Assembly: GCA_036675815.1 (NCBI GenBank)
Contig: JAKFEE010000040.1
Location: 5,620 to 69,619 of the forward strand
Direction of reading: 5' to 3'
DNA: 64,000 nt
DNA from: JAKFEE01 sp036675815
GTDB taxonomy: Bacteria; Pseudomonadota; Alphaproteobacteria; Rhodospirillales; Magnetospirillaceae
Shown here piece by piece: positions 16,257 through 24,360 of this stretch; positions within the stretch are counted from its first letter, which is position 1, and each line of letters begins with the position of its first letter. The notes below the pieces were generated by a model. The model was not told where the DNA came from, searched no databases, and was given only the letters and a program-made list of their open reading frames with translations. Both the position numbers and the translations under genes were made by a program.

Positions 16257-18161
16257 TCAGATCGGATGCTCGGCCATCCTCGGTATGCGCCGTACCGGAT
16301 ACGACGGCGCCTCATCCTCGTCGAATAGAGCGGCCATCTGCTTGAGCATAGTGCCGCCCAGCTCCTCGGCGTCGACGATGGTGACGGCCCGGCGGTAATA
16401 GCGGGTCACGTCATGGCCAATGCCGATCGCCGCAAGCTCGACCGGTGAATTGGCCTCGATCCAGGCGATGACGTCGCGCAGATGCTTTTCGAGATAGTTG
16501 CCGGCATTGACCGACAGCGTCGAATCATCGACGGGGGCACCGTCGGAAATCACCATGAGGATGCGGCGCTGCTCGGGCCGGGCGATCAGGCGCTGATGCG
16601 CCCACAGCAGGGCCTCGCCGTCGATGTTCTCCTTGAGGATGCCTTCCTTGAGCATCAGCCCGAGATTCTTGCGCGCGCGCCGCCACGGCGCGTCGGCCGC
16701 CTTGTAGACGATATGGCGCAGGTCGTTGAGGCGTCCGGGATTGGGCGGCTTGCCTTCGCTCAGCCACTTCTCACGCGACTGCCCGCCTTTCCAGGCGCGC
16801 GTGGTGAACCCCAGGATCTCCGTCTTGACGCCGCAGCGTTCGAGAGTGCGCGCCAGGATGTCGGCGCTCATCGCCGCGACTGTAATTGGCCGGCCGCGCA
16901 TCGAGCCCGAGTTGTCGATCAGCAGCGACACCACCGTGTCGCGGAACGCCATGTCCTTTTCCTGCTTGAACGACAGGCTGTGCACCGGATTGGCGACGAT
17001 GCGGGCCAGCCGGCCGGCATCCAGCTGACCCTCCTCGAGATCGAACTGCCAGGCGCGGGTCTGTTTGGCCATCAGGCGTCGCTGCAGCCGATTGGCAAGC
17101 CGGCTGACGACGCCTTGCAGATGTGAAAGCTGCTGGTCGAGCTGCAGCCGCAGCCGCCCCAGCTCGTCGGCGTCGCACAAGGCCGGCGCCTCGACCACCT
17201 GATCGAACTGTACGCTATAAGGCCGATACGGGCGCTCGGTGTCCACCGGCCGGTTGGGCAGATGGCGCTGGCGGGACGGCCCACCCGGTTCCTCGCCGCC
17301 GTGGCCCGACATGGGCATCGGCTCGGAGGCGGAGGACAAGTCGCCGCTGCCATCGCCTTCCGCCACCCCGGCCATCATCTCGGCGGCACCGTCGCCCTCG
17401 GCACCCGACTGGCTCTGCTGCTCCTTGTCGTCGCCGCCGGACTTGCCGCCCTGCGCCTCCTGCTCGTCCTCGCCCTCGTTCTGCTCTTGCGTCGGCTCCT
17501 CGGGCGCTTCGAGTTCGAGCTCGGCAATGAGGCCGCGCAGCAGCCGGGAGAATGCCTCCTGGTCCTGCAGGCAGTGGCCCAGGGCTTCCAGATAGCGCCC
17601 GGCCTTGGCTTCGAGCTGGGGGCGCCACAGGTCCACCATGGTGCGCGCCGCCTCGGGCGAGGGCAACCCGCTGAAATGCTCGCGCGCCAGCAGGCGAATG
17701 ACCTCGGGCAATGGTGCCTGCTCGCGGCGCTTTATCTGGTCGAGGCCCTCGGCGCGGCAATGCTCGTCGATCGCCGCGGTAATGTTGTCCGCGACACCGG
17801 CCATGAGACGCGAGCCCAGCGCCTCGACCCGCGCCTGCTCGACCGCCTCATAGACGGCACGCGCCTCGCGCGTCTTGGGCATGCGGCGGGCGTGGATGGT
17901 GTCGTCGTGATAGCGCAGGCGCAGCGCCAGGGAGTCAGCCCGGCCGCGCAGATTGGCGAGGCCTCCCGGGCCGAGCTTGCGTGGCGGCAGCGGCAGCCGC
18001 ACCTGATCGCCGACGATCGCCGGTGGTGCCGTCCCGTAGGACACGCCGACGCCGACGCGGCCGGCGATGGCCCGCAGCGTCGCCGCAACGGATCGCTTCA
18101 GGGTCTCGACGGGCCCGGCGTCGTGAGGCGTCAGGCCGGTGCTGGCGTTGCGCCGTTCCAA
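16257..18161 (-). CDS. cobT: Aerobic cobaltochelatase subunit CobT
   Basis: Component of the ATP-dependent CobNST complex that inserts cobalt into hydrogenobyrinic acid a,c-diamide. 634 residues with the TTG start at 18161, which follows GGGGGACGGGA and gives the usual CobT length. No ATG fits, since the next Met upstream lies inside cobS. Residues about 230-300 are an acidic, Gln/Gly-rich linker. The C-terminal von Willebrand A domain has the metal site Asp416-Asn-Ser-Gly-Ser420. The gene starts 13 bases after the cobS stop, so the two are one operon. cobN is not in the window. Confidence 0.93.
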   Translation of the reverse strand: MERRNASTGLTPHDAGPVETLKRSVAATLRAIAGRVGVGVSYGTAPPAIVGDQVRLPLPPRKLGPGGLANLRGRADSLALRLRYHDDTIHARRMPKTREARAVYEAVEQARVEALGSRLMAGVADNITAAIDEHCRAEGLDQIKRREQAPLPEVIRLLAREHFSGLPSPEAARTMVDLWRPQLEAKAGRYLEALGHCLQDQEAFSRLLRGLIAELELEAPEEPTQEQNEGEDEQEAQGGKSGGDDKEQQSQSGAEGDGAAEMMAGVAEGDGSGDLSSASEPMPMSGHGGEEPGGPSRQRHLPNRPVDTERPYRPYSVQFDQVVEAPALCDADELGRLRLQLDQQLSHLQGVVSRLANRLQRRLMAKQTRAWQFDLEEGQLDAGRLARIVANPVHSLSFKQEKDMAFRDTVVSLLIDNSGSMRGRPITVAAMSADILARTLERCGVKTEILGFTTRAWKGGQSREKWLSEGKPPNPGRLNDLRHIVYKAADAPWRRARKNLGLMLKEGILKENIDGEALLWAHQRLIARPEQRRILMVISDGAPVDDSTLSVNAGNYLEKHLRDVIAWIEANSPVELAAIGIGHDVTRYYRRAVTIVDAEELGGTMLKQMAALFDEDEAPSYPVRRIPRMAEHPI

Positions 18162-18174
18162 TCCCGTCCCCCGC

Positions 18175-19179
18175 TTACATGAAGGCGGCGCGGGTGGGGC
18201 TTTCCACAAGCTCCTGGCCGAAGCAGCGCTGATAGTACTCGGCGATGATCGGCCGCTCGGTCTCGTCGCATTTGTTGAGGAAGGTGACGCGAAAGGCGAA
18301 GGCGACATCGCCGAAGATCTGGGTATTTTCCGCCCAGGTCAGCACGGTGCGCGGCGACATCACGGTGGAGATGTCGCCATTGATGAAGCCACTGCGGCTC
18401 AGATCGGCCAGAGCCACCATGGCACTGATGCGCTTGCGCCCCTCCGGGTTGTCGTAACCAGGGATCTTGGCCACGATGATGTCGACCTCGGCGTCATGCT
18501 GGAGATAGTTCAGCGTCGCCACGATGTTCCAGCGGTCCATCTGGCCCTGGTTGATCTGCTGAGTCCCGTGATAGAGGCCGGTGGTGTCGCCCAGGCCCAC
18601 CGTGTTGGCCGTAGCGAACAGCCGAAACGCCGCGTGCGGGCGGATGACGCGGTTCTGGTCGAGCAAGGTCAGCTTGCCCTCGACCTCGAGCACGCGCTGG
18701 ATGACGAACATGACGTCCGGCCGCCCGGCGTCATACTCGTCGAATACCAGGGCGCAGGGGTGCTGCAGCGCCCACGGCAGGATGCCTTCGCGGAATTCCG
18801 TCACCTGCTTGCCCTCGCGCAGCACGATGGCGTCCTTGCCCAGCAGGTCGATGCGGCTGACGTGGCTGTCGAGGTTGACGCGGATGCACGGCCAATTGAG
18901 GCGCGCCGCCACCTGCTCGATATGCGTCGACTTGCCGGTGCCGTGGTAGCCCTGGATCATGACGCGACGATTGAAGGCGAAGCCCGCCAGGATGGCCATG
19001 GTCGTATCGCGGTCGAAACGATAGGCGTCATCGAGGTCGGGGACGTGCTCGCTGCCATTGCTGAAGGCCGGCACCATCATGTCGGTATCGAGCCCGAAGG
19101 TCTGACGCACCGACACCTTCATGTCGGGCAAAGCCAACGGAGAATCCGACGGGATGTCGCTGTTCGTCGCTGCGGTCAT
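18175..19179 (-). CDS. cobS: Aerobic cobaltochelatase subunit CobS
   Basis: 334-residue AAA+ ATPase (MoxR group) of the cobalt chelatase. Walker A is GYHGTGKST at residues 77-85 and Walker B is ALVFDEYDAG. It starts with the family N-terminus ending PDMKVSVRQTFGLD. It forms hexameric rings with CobT that drive CobN. The operon is cobS-cobT. A J-domain gene precedes it by 34 bases on the same strand and may be co-transcribed, an order I recall from other alphaproteobacteria. Confidence 0.96.
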   Translation of the reverse strand: MTAATNSDIPSDSPLALPDMKVSVRQTFGLDTDMMVPAFSNGSEHVPDLDDAYRFDRDTTMAILAGFAFNRRVMIQGYHGTGKSTHIEQVAARLNWPCIRVNLDSHVSRIDLLGKDAIVLREGKQVTEFREGILPWALQHPCALVFDEYDAGRPDVMFVIQRVLEVEGKLTLLDQNRVIRPHAAFRLFATANTVGLGDTTGLYHGTQQINQGQMDRWNIVATLNYLQHDAEVDIIVAKIPGYDNPEGRKRISAMVALADLSRSGFINGDISTVMSPRTVLTWAENTQIFGDVAFAFRVTFLNKCDETERPIIAEYYQRCFGQELVESPTRAAFM

Positions 19180-19213
19180 AGGAATTCCAAATCAGTGAAG
19201 GGCCGGAAGCCGC

Positions 19214-19756
19214 TTACACATTTAGGCTGTTCATAAGAGTTTTGTAAGCCTGGCTGATGATCTTGAAGCGTTCTTCCGCTGTCTTGTCACCGCCATTGGC
19301 ATCGGGGTGGTGGACCTTGACCAGCTCCTTGTAGCGCATCTTGAGCTGAACGACGGTGACGGGTGCGGCCAGGTCGAGGACGCGCATCGCCTCCTCCTCC
19401 GGCGACAGCGCCCGGCGCTGCGGTGGCGCCGCCGCCTCGTCGTCACCGCCGAAGAAGCCGAAGCTGTCGCGAAATCGGAAGGCGCGGCCGACGATGCGTG
19501 CGCCCAACGGCCACGTCGGCCGTTGCCAAGTAACATCCTGGCGCAGCATCCTCTCGATCTCGGCGGCGCTGAGCCCGGCATAGTAGTCCCACGCTGCGTT
19601 ATAGGCGCGGACATGATCGAGGCAGAACCAGTAATAATTGTTGAGGTCATGGCGCGAGCGCGGGGCGCGGTATTCACCGGCGTGCGGACACCCCGCCTGA
19701 TCGCACGCCCGCATCGGGCTCTCGGGCTCCAACAGTTTATTTTTCGACCGTCTCAT
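19214..19756 (-). CDS. J-domain (DnaJ-like) protein
   Basis: 180-residue protein with a C-terminal J domain (about residues 125-178) carrying His150-Pro151-Asp152 in VKVHHPDANGGD, the contact for DnaK. The N-terminal part has cysteines at 18, 23 and 45 in a CDQAGC…WFCLDH arrangement that could bind zinc. There is no Gly/Phe or DnaJ zinc-finger region, so it is a type III J protein. It lies upstream of cobS with a short gap and diverges from bolA. The partner and client are unknown; a role in cobaltochelatase assembly would be a guess from position. Confidence 0.9.
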   Translation of the reverse strand: MRRSKNKLLEPESPMRACDQAGCPHAGEYRAPRSRHDLNNYYWFCLDHVRAYNAAWDYYAGLSAAEIERMLRQDVTWQRPTWPLGARIVGRAFRFRDSFGFFGGDDEAAAPPQRRALSPEEEAMRVLDLAAPVTVVQLKMRYKELVKVHHPDANGGDKTAEERFKIISQAYKTLMNSLNV

Positions 19757-19859
19757 CCTGGGTGACACTATGATCGCTGGCGCGTGGGCTGGCAAGGCGC
19801 CTAGCCTTGCGACACAGCCGCTGTAATCGTGGAAGACAACTGGTGGACAGGACTGACTG

Positions 19860-20132
19860 ATGGCGATTCGCGATCGTATTTACCAAAAGTTGAGCGACGG
19901 CTTGAGCCCAGCCAAGATCGAGGTCATCGACGAATCGGGCCGCCATGTCGGCCATGCCGGCGCCCATCCCGAAGGCGAAAGCCATTTCAGGGTGGAGATC
20001 GTATCGGCCGCCTTCGTGGGCAAGTCCCGCGTCGAGCGCCAGCGTATGATTTACGGGCTTCTGGTTGAGGAACTGCGTGAACGGGTGCACGCCTTGTCGC
20101 TGAACGCCCTTGCCCCCGACGAGACGCCGTAA
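19860..20132 (+). CDS. bolA: BolA-family protein
   Basis: 90-residue BolA/YrbA fold protein. The conserved SHFRVEIVSAAFVGKSRVERQRMIY motif includes the invariant His and the FXGXXRVXRHR-type loop. Family members pair with monothiol glutaredoxins in iron-sulfur cluster handling and iron regulation, or act in envelope stress. It is divergent from the J-domain gene; the 103-bp gap must hold both promoters. No glutaredoxin gene is adjacent. Confidence 0.94.
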   Translation: MAIRDRIYQKLSDGLSPAKIEVIDESGRHVGHAGAHPEGESHFRVEIVSAAFVGKSRVERQRMIYGLLVEELRERVHALSLNALAPDETP

Positions 20133-20257
20133 GCCATCACTCTCGGCCTAAGGTGGTTCTTCTTTTCGAATGTCAACCGCTGCTTGCAATCGCCAACAGC
20201 ATGGGATTTTATTCGGAAAGAGCGTTGCGTTGTGCCGGCGAGGCGGGGCCGCGGCGC

Positions 20258-20596
20258 ATGATGGAGGCCGAGGTGAAGCGGACGAGAAGCAGCTTGGTCA
20301 GCCGCAACGTAACGTGCTCCGGGCGGCGCACCAGCGTTCGCCTCGAGCCGGAAATATGGGACGCCCTGCATGAGATCTGCTACCGCGAGCGGCTGACGGC
20401 GCATGAGTTGTGCACGGCCGTGGATCTCAGGCGCAACGGCTACAGCTTGACCGCCGCGTTGCGCGTGTTCGTCGTCACCTATTATCGGCAGGCGGCGACG
20501 GGCGTCCTTATCGCCGCTTGCGCGGACCCTGGGATATCGCCCCGGCAGTCGAGAACCGAGGCCACAAGCGGGCCACCACCGGGCCGTCGGCGCTGA
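20258..20596 (+). CDS. Ribbon-helix-helix (RHH_4) domain protein
   Basis: 112-residue protein with the alphaproteobacterial RHH_4 domain: GRRTSVRLEPEIWDALHEI, then SLTAALRVFVVTYYR. These proteins are presumed DNA-binding. I took the ATG at 20258, near the homologous part; 20201 is an in-frame alternative. The C-terminal tail (after residue 83) is low in complexity and rich in Arg/Pro. Its last 89 bases overlap the end of the convergent DUF2889 gene, so the tail may owe its composition to that overlap. Confidence 0.78.
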   Translation: MMEAEVKRTRSSLVSRNVTCSGRRTSVRLEPEIWDALHEICYRERLTAHELCTAVDLRRNGYSLTAALRVFVVTYYRQAATGVLIAACADPGISPRQSRTEATSGPPPGRRR

Positions 20597-21089
20597 GCGC
20601 ATGGCACTGGTCGATCACACCGGGCCGCTTGCGGTCGGGATCGGCCGCCGCTTTGCGCTCACGCGCAGCAGACAGCGTCTGATACGCGGTGGTGGCGATG
20701 GGGCCGAACATCTCGACGATATGGGTGCAGCCGCGGACGCCGCCGAAGCGCTGGCGCACCTCGGCGACGAAACCCTTGGCAATGCGCAGCCCCGCCAGCT
20801 CGGCGAAAGCCGGCGCGATGTCGGCGCATGGGCTGAAGGGGCCGGCCAGGGTCGCGGCCTCGGCCTGCCGAATCAGAAAGTCGTCATCGATGGTGACCCG
20901 CACCATCATTTCATGTAGTGGGTCGCCGGCGCGGATCCGTCCACCGCGATCGGCATTGTCGAAATCATAGGTCTTGGTGTCGATCAGCCGCGCTTCGATA
21001 TCCCATAGACCGTCATCTCGGCGGTAACCCCGGCACACGATATCGCGCTGGTGCAGCAGGGTGCGAGCGGCGGGTGGCGACAGGGGCAT
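20508..21089 (-). CDS. DUF2889 family protein
   Basis: 193-residue protein of unknown function, family DUF2889. Features are a start PLSPPAARTLLHQRDIVCRGYRR, then DIEARLIDTKTYDF, GDPLHEMMVRVTID, and a Cys-His motif RGCTHIVEMFGPIATTAYQT. The family is widespread in proteobacteria, sometimes near aromatic or CoA-ester catabolism genes. It starts two bases after the CorC-like gene ends and is probably co-transcribed with it, aroB and aroK. The 3' end overlaps the RHH gene on the other strand by 89 bases. Confidence 0.85.
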   Translation of the reverse strand: MPLSPPAARTLLHQRDIVCRGYRRDDGLWDIEARLIDTKTYDFDNADRGGRIRAGDPLHEMMVRVTIDDDFLIRQAEAATLAGPFSPCADIAPAFAELAGLRIAKGFVAEVRQRFGGVRGCTHIVEMFGPIATTAYQTLSAARERKAAADPDRKRPGVIDQCHALSADGPVVARLWPRFSTAGAISQGPRKRR

Positions 21090-21091
21090 GG

Positions 21092-22360
21092 CTATTCCGC
21101 TTCCGGTTCCCGGGTTTTGGGCGGCGGCACCACCCGGATGAGCGTCAGCTGATTGCGCTGCCGCCGCAGCACCTCGAAGCGAAAGCCGTGGAACAGGAAA
21201 GCCTGCCCGGCATTCGGAATCTGACGCGATTCATGCAGGACCAGCCCCGCCAGGGTGGCCGCCTCCTCGTCGGGCAGGCGCCAATCGAACTCACGGTTCA
21301 GGTCGCGGATGGTGACGTCGCCACTGACGACATAGGAATTATCGGCCTGCGGGCGAATTCCCGATACCGCCGTGTCGTGCTCGTCCGAGATTTCGCCGAC
21401 GATTTCCTCGAGGATGTCCTCGAGGGTAACGATGCCCTTGAACGCGCCGTACTCGTCGACGACCAGGGCGAAATGCTCGCGGCGGGCACGAAACGCCTGG
21501 AGCTGCTCCAGCAGCGAGGTGGACTCCGGAATGAACCACGGCGGCACCGCCAAGCCGGCAATGTCGAGGCTGTCGACATTTTCGGCATGGGCGCGGACGG
21601 CGCGGAGCAGCGCCTTGGCGTTGAGCACGCCGACAATATTGTCCTGATCCCCTTGCCACAGCGGCACACGCGTGTACGGGCTGGCCAGCACCGCATCGAC
21701 GAGGCTGGCCGCCGGCTGGCCGGCGTCGAGCATCTCGGTGTTGCGGCGATGGGTCATGATTTCGCCTACCGTGACCTCGTCCAAATCGAGAATCGAGCGC
21801 AGCATCGCCCGCTCTTGCCGCACTTCCTCGGTGGTGTGCATCTCGATGGCGCCGCGCAGTTCCAGCAGCGCCGAGGCAAGGTCGGTGCGTGCGTCGTACT
21901 TGGCCCGAAACAGCCACAGGACACCATTGAGCACCGTCTGAATGAGGCCGACCAACGGCGCCAACAGATTCACCAGGACGTGCACGGGCCGAGCCACCCG
22001 CTGCGCCAAGGTGTTGGCGCTGTGGATGGCGTATGTCTTGGGCAGGATCTCGCCGAACATCAGCACCACCAGGGTCATGATGCCGGTGGCATAGGCAACG
22101 CCAGCCTCACCGAACATGCTGATCAGCGCGCTGGTGGCGATGGATGAGGCCAGGATGTTGACCAGATTGTTCCCGAGCAGGATGGCGCCCAGCAGGCGGT
22201 CCTTGCGGTTCAACAGGCGATTGACCAAGGCGGCGCGCTTGTGCCCGTCGGCCTCGAGCTGATGCATATAGGGCCGCGACGCGGCAGTCAGCGCCGTCTC
22301 CGAGGCCGAGAAGAACGCCGACAGGCACAGCAGGACGAGGATGACGGCGATGGTGGTCAT
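21092..22360 (-). CDS. CNNM/CorC family membrane protein (DUF21, CBS pair, CorC_HlyC)
   Basis: 422-residue inner-membrane protein. The DUF21 domain (about residues 1-180) has several membrane segments and starts FFSASETALTAAS. A CBS pair follows at about 200-330 (IMTHRRNTEML, then VDEYGAFKGIVTLEDILEEIVGEI split by a short linker), and a CorC_HlyC domain ends the protein. The family (YfjD/CorC/MpfA) is linked to Mg2+ or Co2+ efflux and to haemolysin-like annotations. It lies six bases after aroB on the same strand, an order I recall from other alphaproteobacteria. Confidence 0.92.
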   Translation of the reverse strand: MTTIAVILVLLCLSAFFSASETALTAASRPYMHQLEADGHKRAALVNRLLNRKDRLLGAILLGNNLVNILASSIATSALISMFGEAGVAYATGIMTLVVLMFGEILPKTYAIHSANTLAQRVARPVHVLVNLLAPLVGLIQTVLNGVLWLFRAKYDARTDLASALLELRGAIEMHTTEEVRQERAMLRSILDLDEVTVGEIMTHRRNTEMLDAGQPAASLVDAVLASPYTRVPLWQGDQDNIVGVLNAKALLRAVRAHAENVDSLDIAGLAVPPWFIPESTSLLEQLQAFRARREHFALVVDEYGAFKGIVTLEDILEEIVGEISDEHDTAVSGIRPQADNSYVVSGDVTIRDLNREFDWRLPDEEAATLAGLVLHESRQIPNAGQAFLFHGFRFEVLRRQRNQLTLIRVVPPPKTREPEAE

Positions 22361-22366
22361 GGCGGC

Positions 22367-23476
22367 TCAGGATACGAATTGCTCGAGGACGGCCAGAAGA
22401 TCGGCTTGCGGCACCTCCCGGCTGAGGAAGGCATGGCCGATGCCGCCGGCGAGCACGAACGTGATGCGGCCATCGCTCACCTTCTTGTCGCCGCCCATGT
22501 GGTCGAGCAAGCGTCGTGCGTTCCAAATGCGTCCCGACACCTGGCGCGGGCTGACCGGCAATCCGGTGTGCTCGAGGTGGCGCCGCAGGCGATCGACCTC
22601 GACGGTGGGGCATAGGCCTTGCCGTGCCGACTGCGCCATGGCCATGACCATGCCGATGGCCACGGCTTCGCCGTGCAGGAGTTCGCTGCCGAAGCCGGTC
22701 TCGGCCTCCAGGGCGTGGCCGAACGTGTGGCCGAGATTGAGCAGCGCCCGCTGCCCGGCCTCGCGTTCGTCAGCGGCGACGATCCGCGCTTTGGCGCGGC
22801 AACTGGTGACCACCGCATGCCGGGTCGCCGCCGCGTCGCCGGCCAGCACCCGTGGGCCGTGTTGCTCTAGCCAGGCGAAGAAGGCGGGATCGTCGATCAC
22901 GCCGTATTTCACCACCTCGGCATAGCCGGCCCGCAGTTCGCGCGCCGGCAAGGTGGCGAGAACGTCGGTGTCCGCCAACACCAGGCGCGGTTGATGAAAA
23001 GTGCCGACCAGGTTCTTGCCATGACGGCTGTTGATGCCGGTTTTCCCCCCGACCGAGCTGTCGACCTGCGCCAGCAGCGTGGTCGGAACCTGCACGAAAT
23101 CGACACCGCGCAACAGGATGCTGGCGGCGAACCCGGTGAGGTCGCCGATGACACCGCCACCCAGGGCGACGATCATCGTGCCGCGTTCGCACCGCGCCGC
23201 CAGCATGGTGTCGAGCAGGGCCTCGAGCTGGGCAAAGCTCTTGGTCTGCTCGCCCGGCGATAAAATCGTGTGGTCGTGGGCAACCCCCGCCGCAGAGAGC
23301 GAAGCCTGCAGCCGCTCGAGGTAAAGCGGCGCCACGTTGGCGTCGGTAACGACGAACACTCGCCGTTGCCGAAGGACGGGCAGCAACAGTGGCCCTGCGC
23401 GGTCGACGAGCCCGGGACCCACCTGGATGTCATATGAGCGCGGACCCAGTTCGACCCGCACGTGCTCGATCTTCAC
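22367..23476 (-). CDS. aroB: 3-dehydroquinate synthase
   Basis: Second step of the shikimate pathway, DAHP to 3-dehydroquinate; NAD and metal dependent. 369 residues. The NAD-binding GGGVIGDLTGFAAS and PTTLLAQVDSSVGGKTGIN motifs are intact, and the zinc-site region ends in LNLGHTFGHALE. Translation starts at a GTG that overlaps the aroK stop (GTGA), showing coupling. The aroK-aroB order is the common bacterial one. Confidence 0.97.
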   Translation of the reverse strand: MKIEHVRVELGPRSYDIQVGPGLVDRAGPLLLPVLRQRRVFVVTDANVAPLYLERLQASLSAAGVAHDHTILSPGEQTKSFAQLEALLDTMLAARCERGTMIVALGGGVIGDLTGFAASILLRGVDFVQVPTTLLAQVDSSVGGKTGINSRHGKNLVGTFHQPRLVLADTDVLATLPARELRAGYAEVVKYGVIDDPAFFAWLEQHGPRVLAGDAAATRHAVVTSCRAKARIVAADEREAGQRALLNLGHTFGHALEAETGFGSELLHGEAVAIGMVMAMAQSARQGLCPTVEVDRLRRHLEHTGLPVSPRQVSGRIWNARRLLDHMGGDKKVSDGRITFVLAGGIGHAFLSREVPQADLLAVLEQFVS

Positions 23477-24015
23477 GCCGCCTTCTCCAGATATGAGCGC
23501 AGTGCCTGCATCACCTTGTCGACGGTACGCTCGGGGGCCTCGTCGAGGCTGTCGACCACCACATCGGCTTCGGCGTACACGGGATAGCGTTGCTCCATGA
23601 GGTCTTCGAGGATCTTGCGGGCATCGCCCTGCTTCAACAGCGGCCGATGGTCACGACCGGCGGTGCGCTTCACCAGTAGGCCGAGCGTCGCCCGCAGCCA
23701 TACGGAAATGGCCCCTTCGCGCACGATCCGGCGCGTAATGGGATCCATGAAGGCGCCACCACCCGCCGCCAGCACATGCGGCCGCCCTTGCAGCAGCCGC
23801 GCCATCACTTTGCGCTCGCCTTCACGGAAAGCGGCTTCGCCGTAGCGGCTGAAGATGTCGGCGATCGAGCAGCCGGCGGCCGCCTCGATCTCGAGGTCGG
23901 CATCGACGAAGGGCACGCTCAGGCGCAGGGCAAGCCTGCGGCCGATGCAGCTCTTGCCGGCGCCCATCAGGCCGACCAGGACGACCGGCCGCGGCAGGAC
24001 CATCTCAGGCGCCAT
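23473..24015 (-). CDS. aroK: Shikimate kinase
   Basis: Phosphorylates shikimate. 180 residues. Walker A GLMGAGKS (about residues 15-22), shikimate-binding DADLEIE and AAGGGAF motifs, and the lid region RPLL are all seen. First gene of aroK-aroB-corC-DUF2889 on the minus strand. The 204-bp gap upstream is shared with the rightward small membrane protein gene and should hold both promoters. Confidence 0.96.
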   Translation of the reverse strand: MAPEMVLPRPVVLVGLMGAGKSCIGRRLALRLSVPFVDADLEIEAAAGCSIADIFSRYGEAAFREGERKVMARLLQGRPHVLAAGGGAFMDPITRRIVREGAISVWLRATLGLLVKRTAGRDHRPLLKQGDARKILEDLMEQRYPVYAEADVVVDSLDEAPERTVDKVMQALRSYLEKAA

Positions 24016-24219
24016 GGCCCATCTCCGCCCCCCTCGCCCACGCCGGTTGAAAGCGATTCGGCGCGCCGGTAGACTGCTTCCCGTACGACATCGAAGCTGA
24101 AACTCAATTCTCTATTAACAGCCAAGCGCCTAGAATCAGCGGACATCGTCCGCCGCATCCCTCTGCGCCCCAGTTCTAGGCCCAGTCCCTATAGCATATT
24201 CGCAGGTTCCGAGTCGCCC

Positions 24220-24360
24220 ATGAGCAAATTGTTGCGCTTCGTGCTGATTATCCTCGTTCTCGTCGTCATCGGCGCCACCGCCTACTTGGCCGCCTGGGAT
24301 CCGCCGGCACCCACCGCACGTGTGGAAAGGGTCATACCGAATGATCGGATTGCGCGCTAA
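24220..24360 (+). CDS. 46-residue membrane-anchored small protein
   Basis: A short frame begins at the ATG at 24220 and ends at the TAA at 24358-24360. The peptide has a basic start (MSKLLR), one membrane segment of about 20 residues (FVLIILVLVVIGATAYLAA) and a short tail WDPPAPTARVERVIPNDR. I recall small proteins of this pattern, ending in PAPTxxVExxIPxDR, in other alphaproteobacteria at this aroK/xerD position. It overlaps the start of the next gene by 20 bases, so the two are coupled. Function is unknown. Confidence 0.75.
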   Translation: MSKLLRFVLIILVLVVIGATAYLAAWDPPAPTARVERVIPNDRIAR

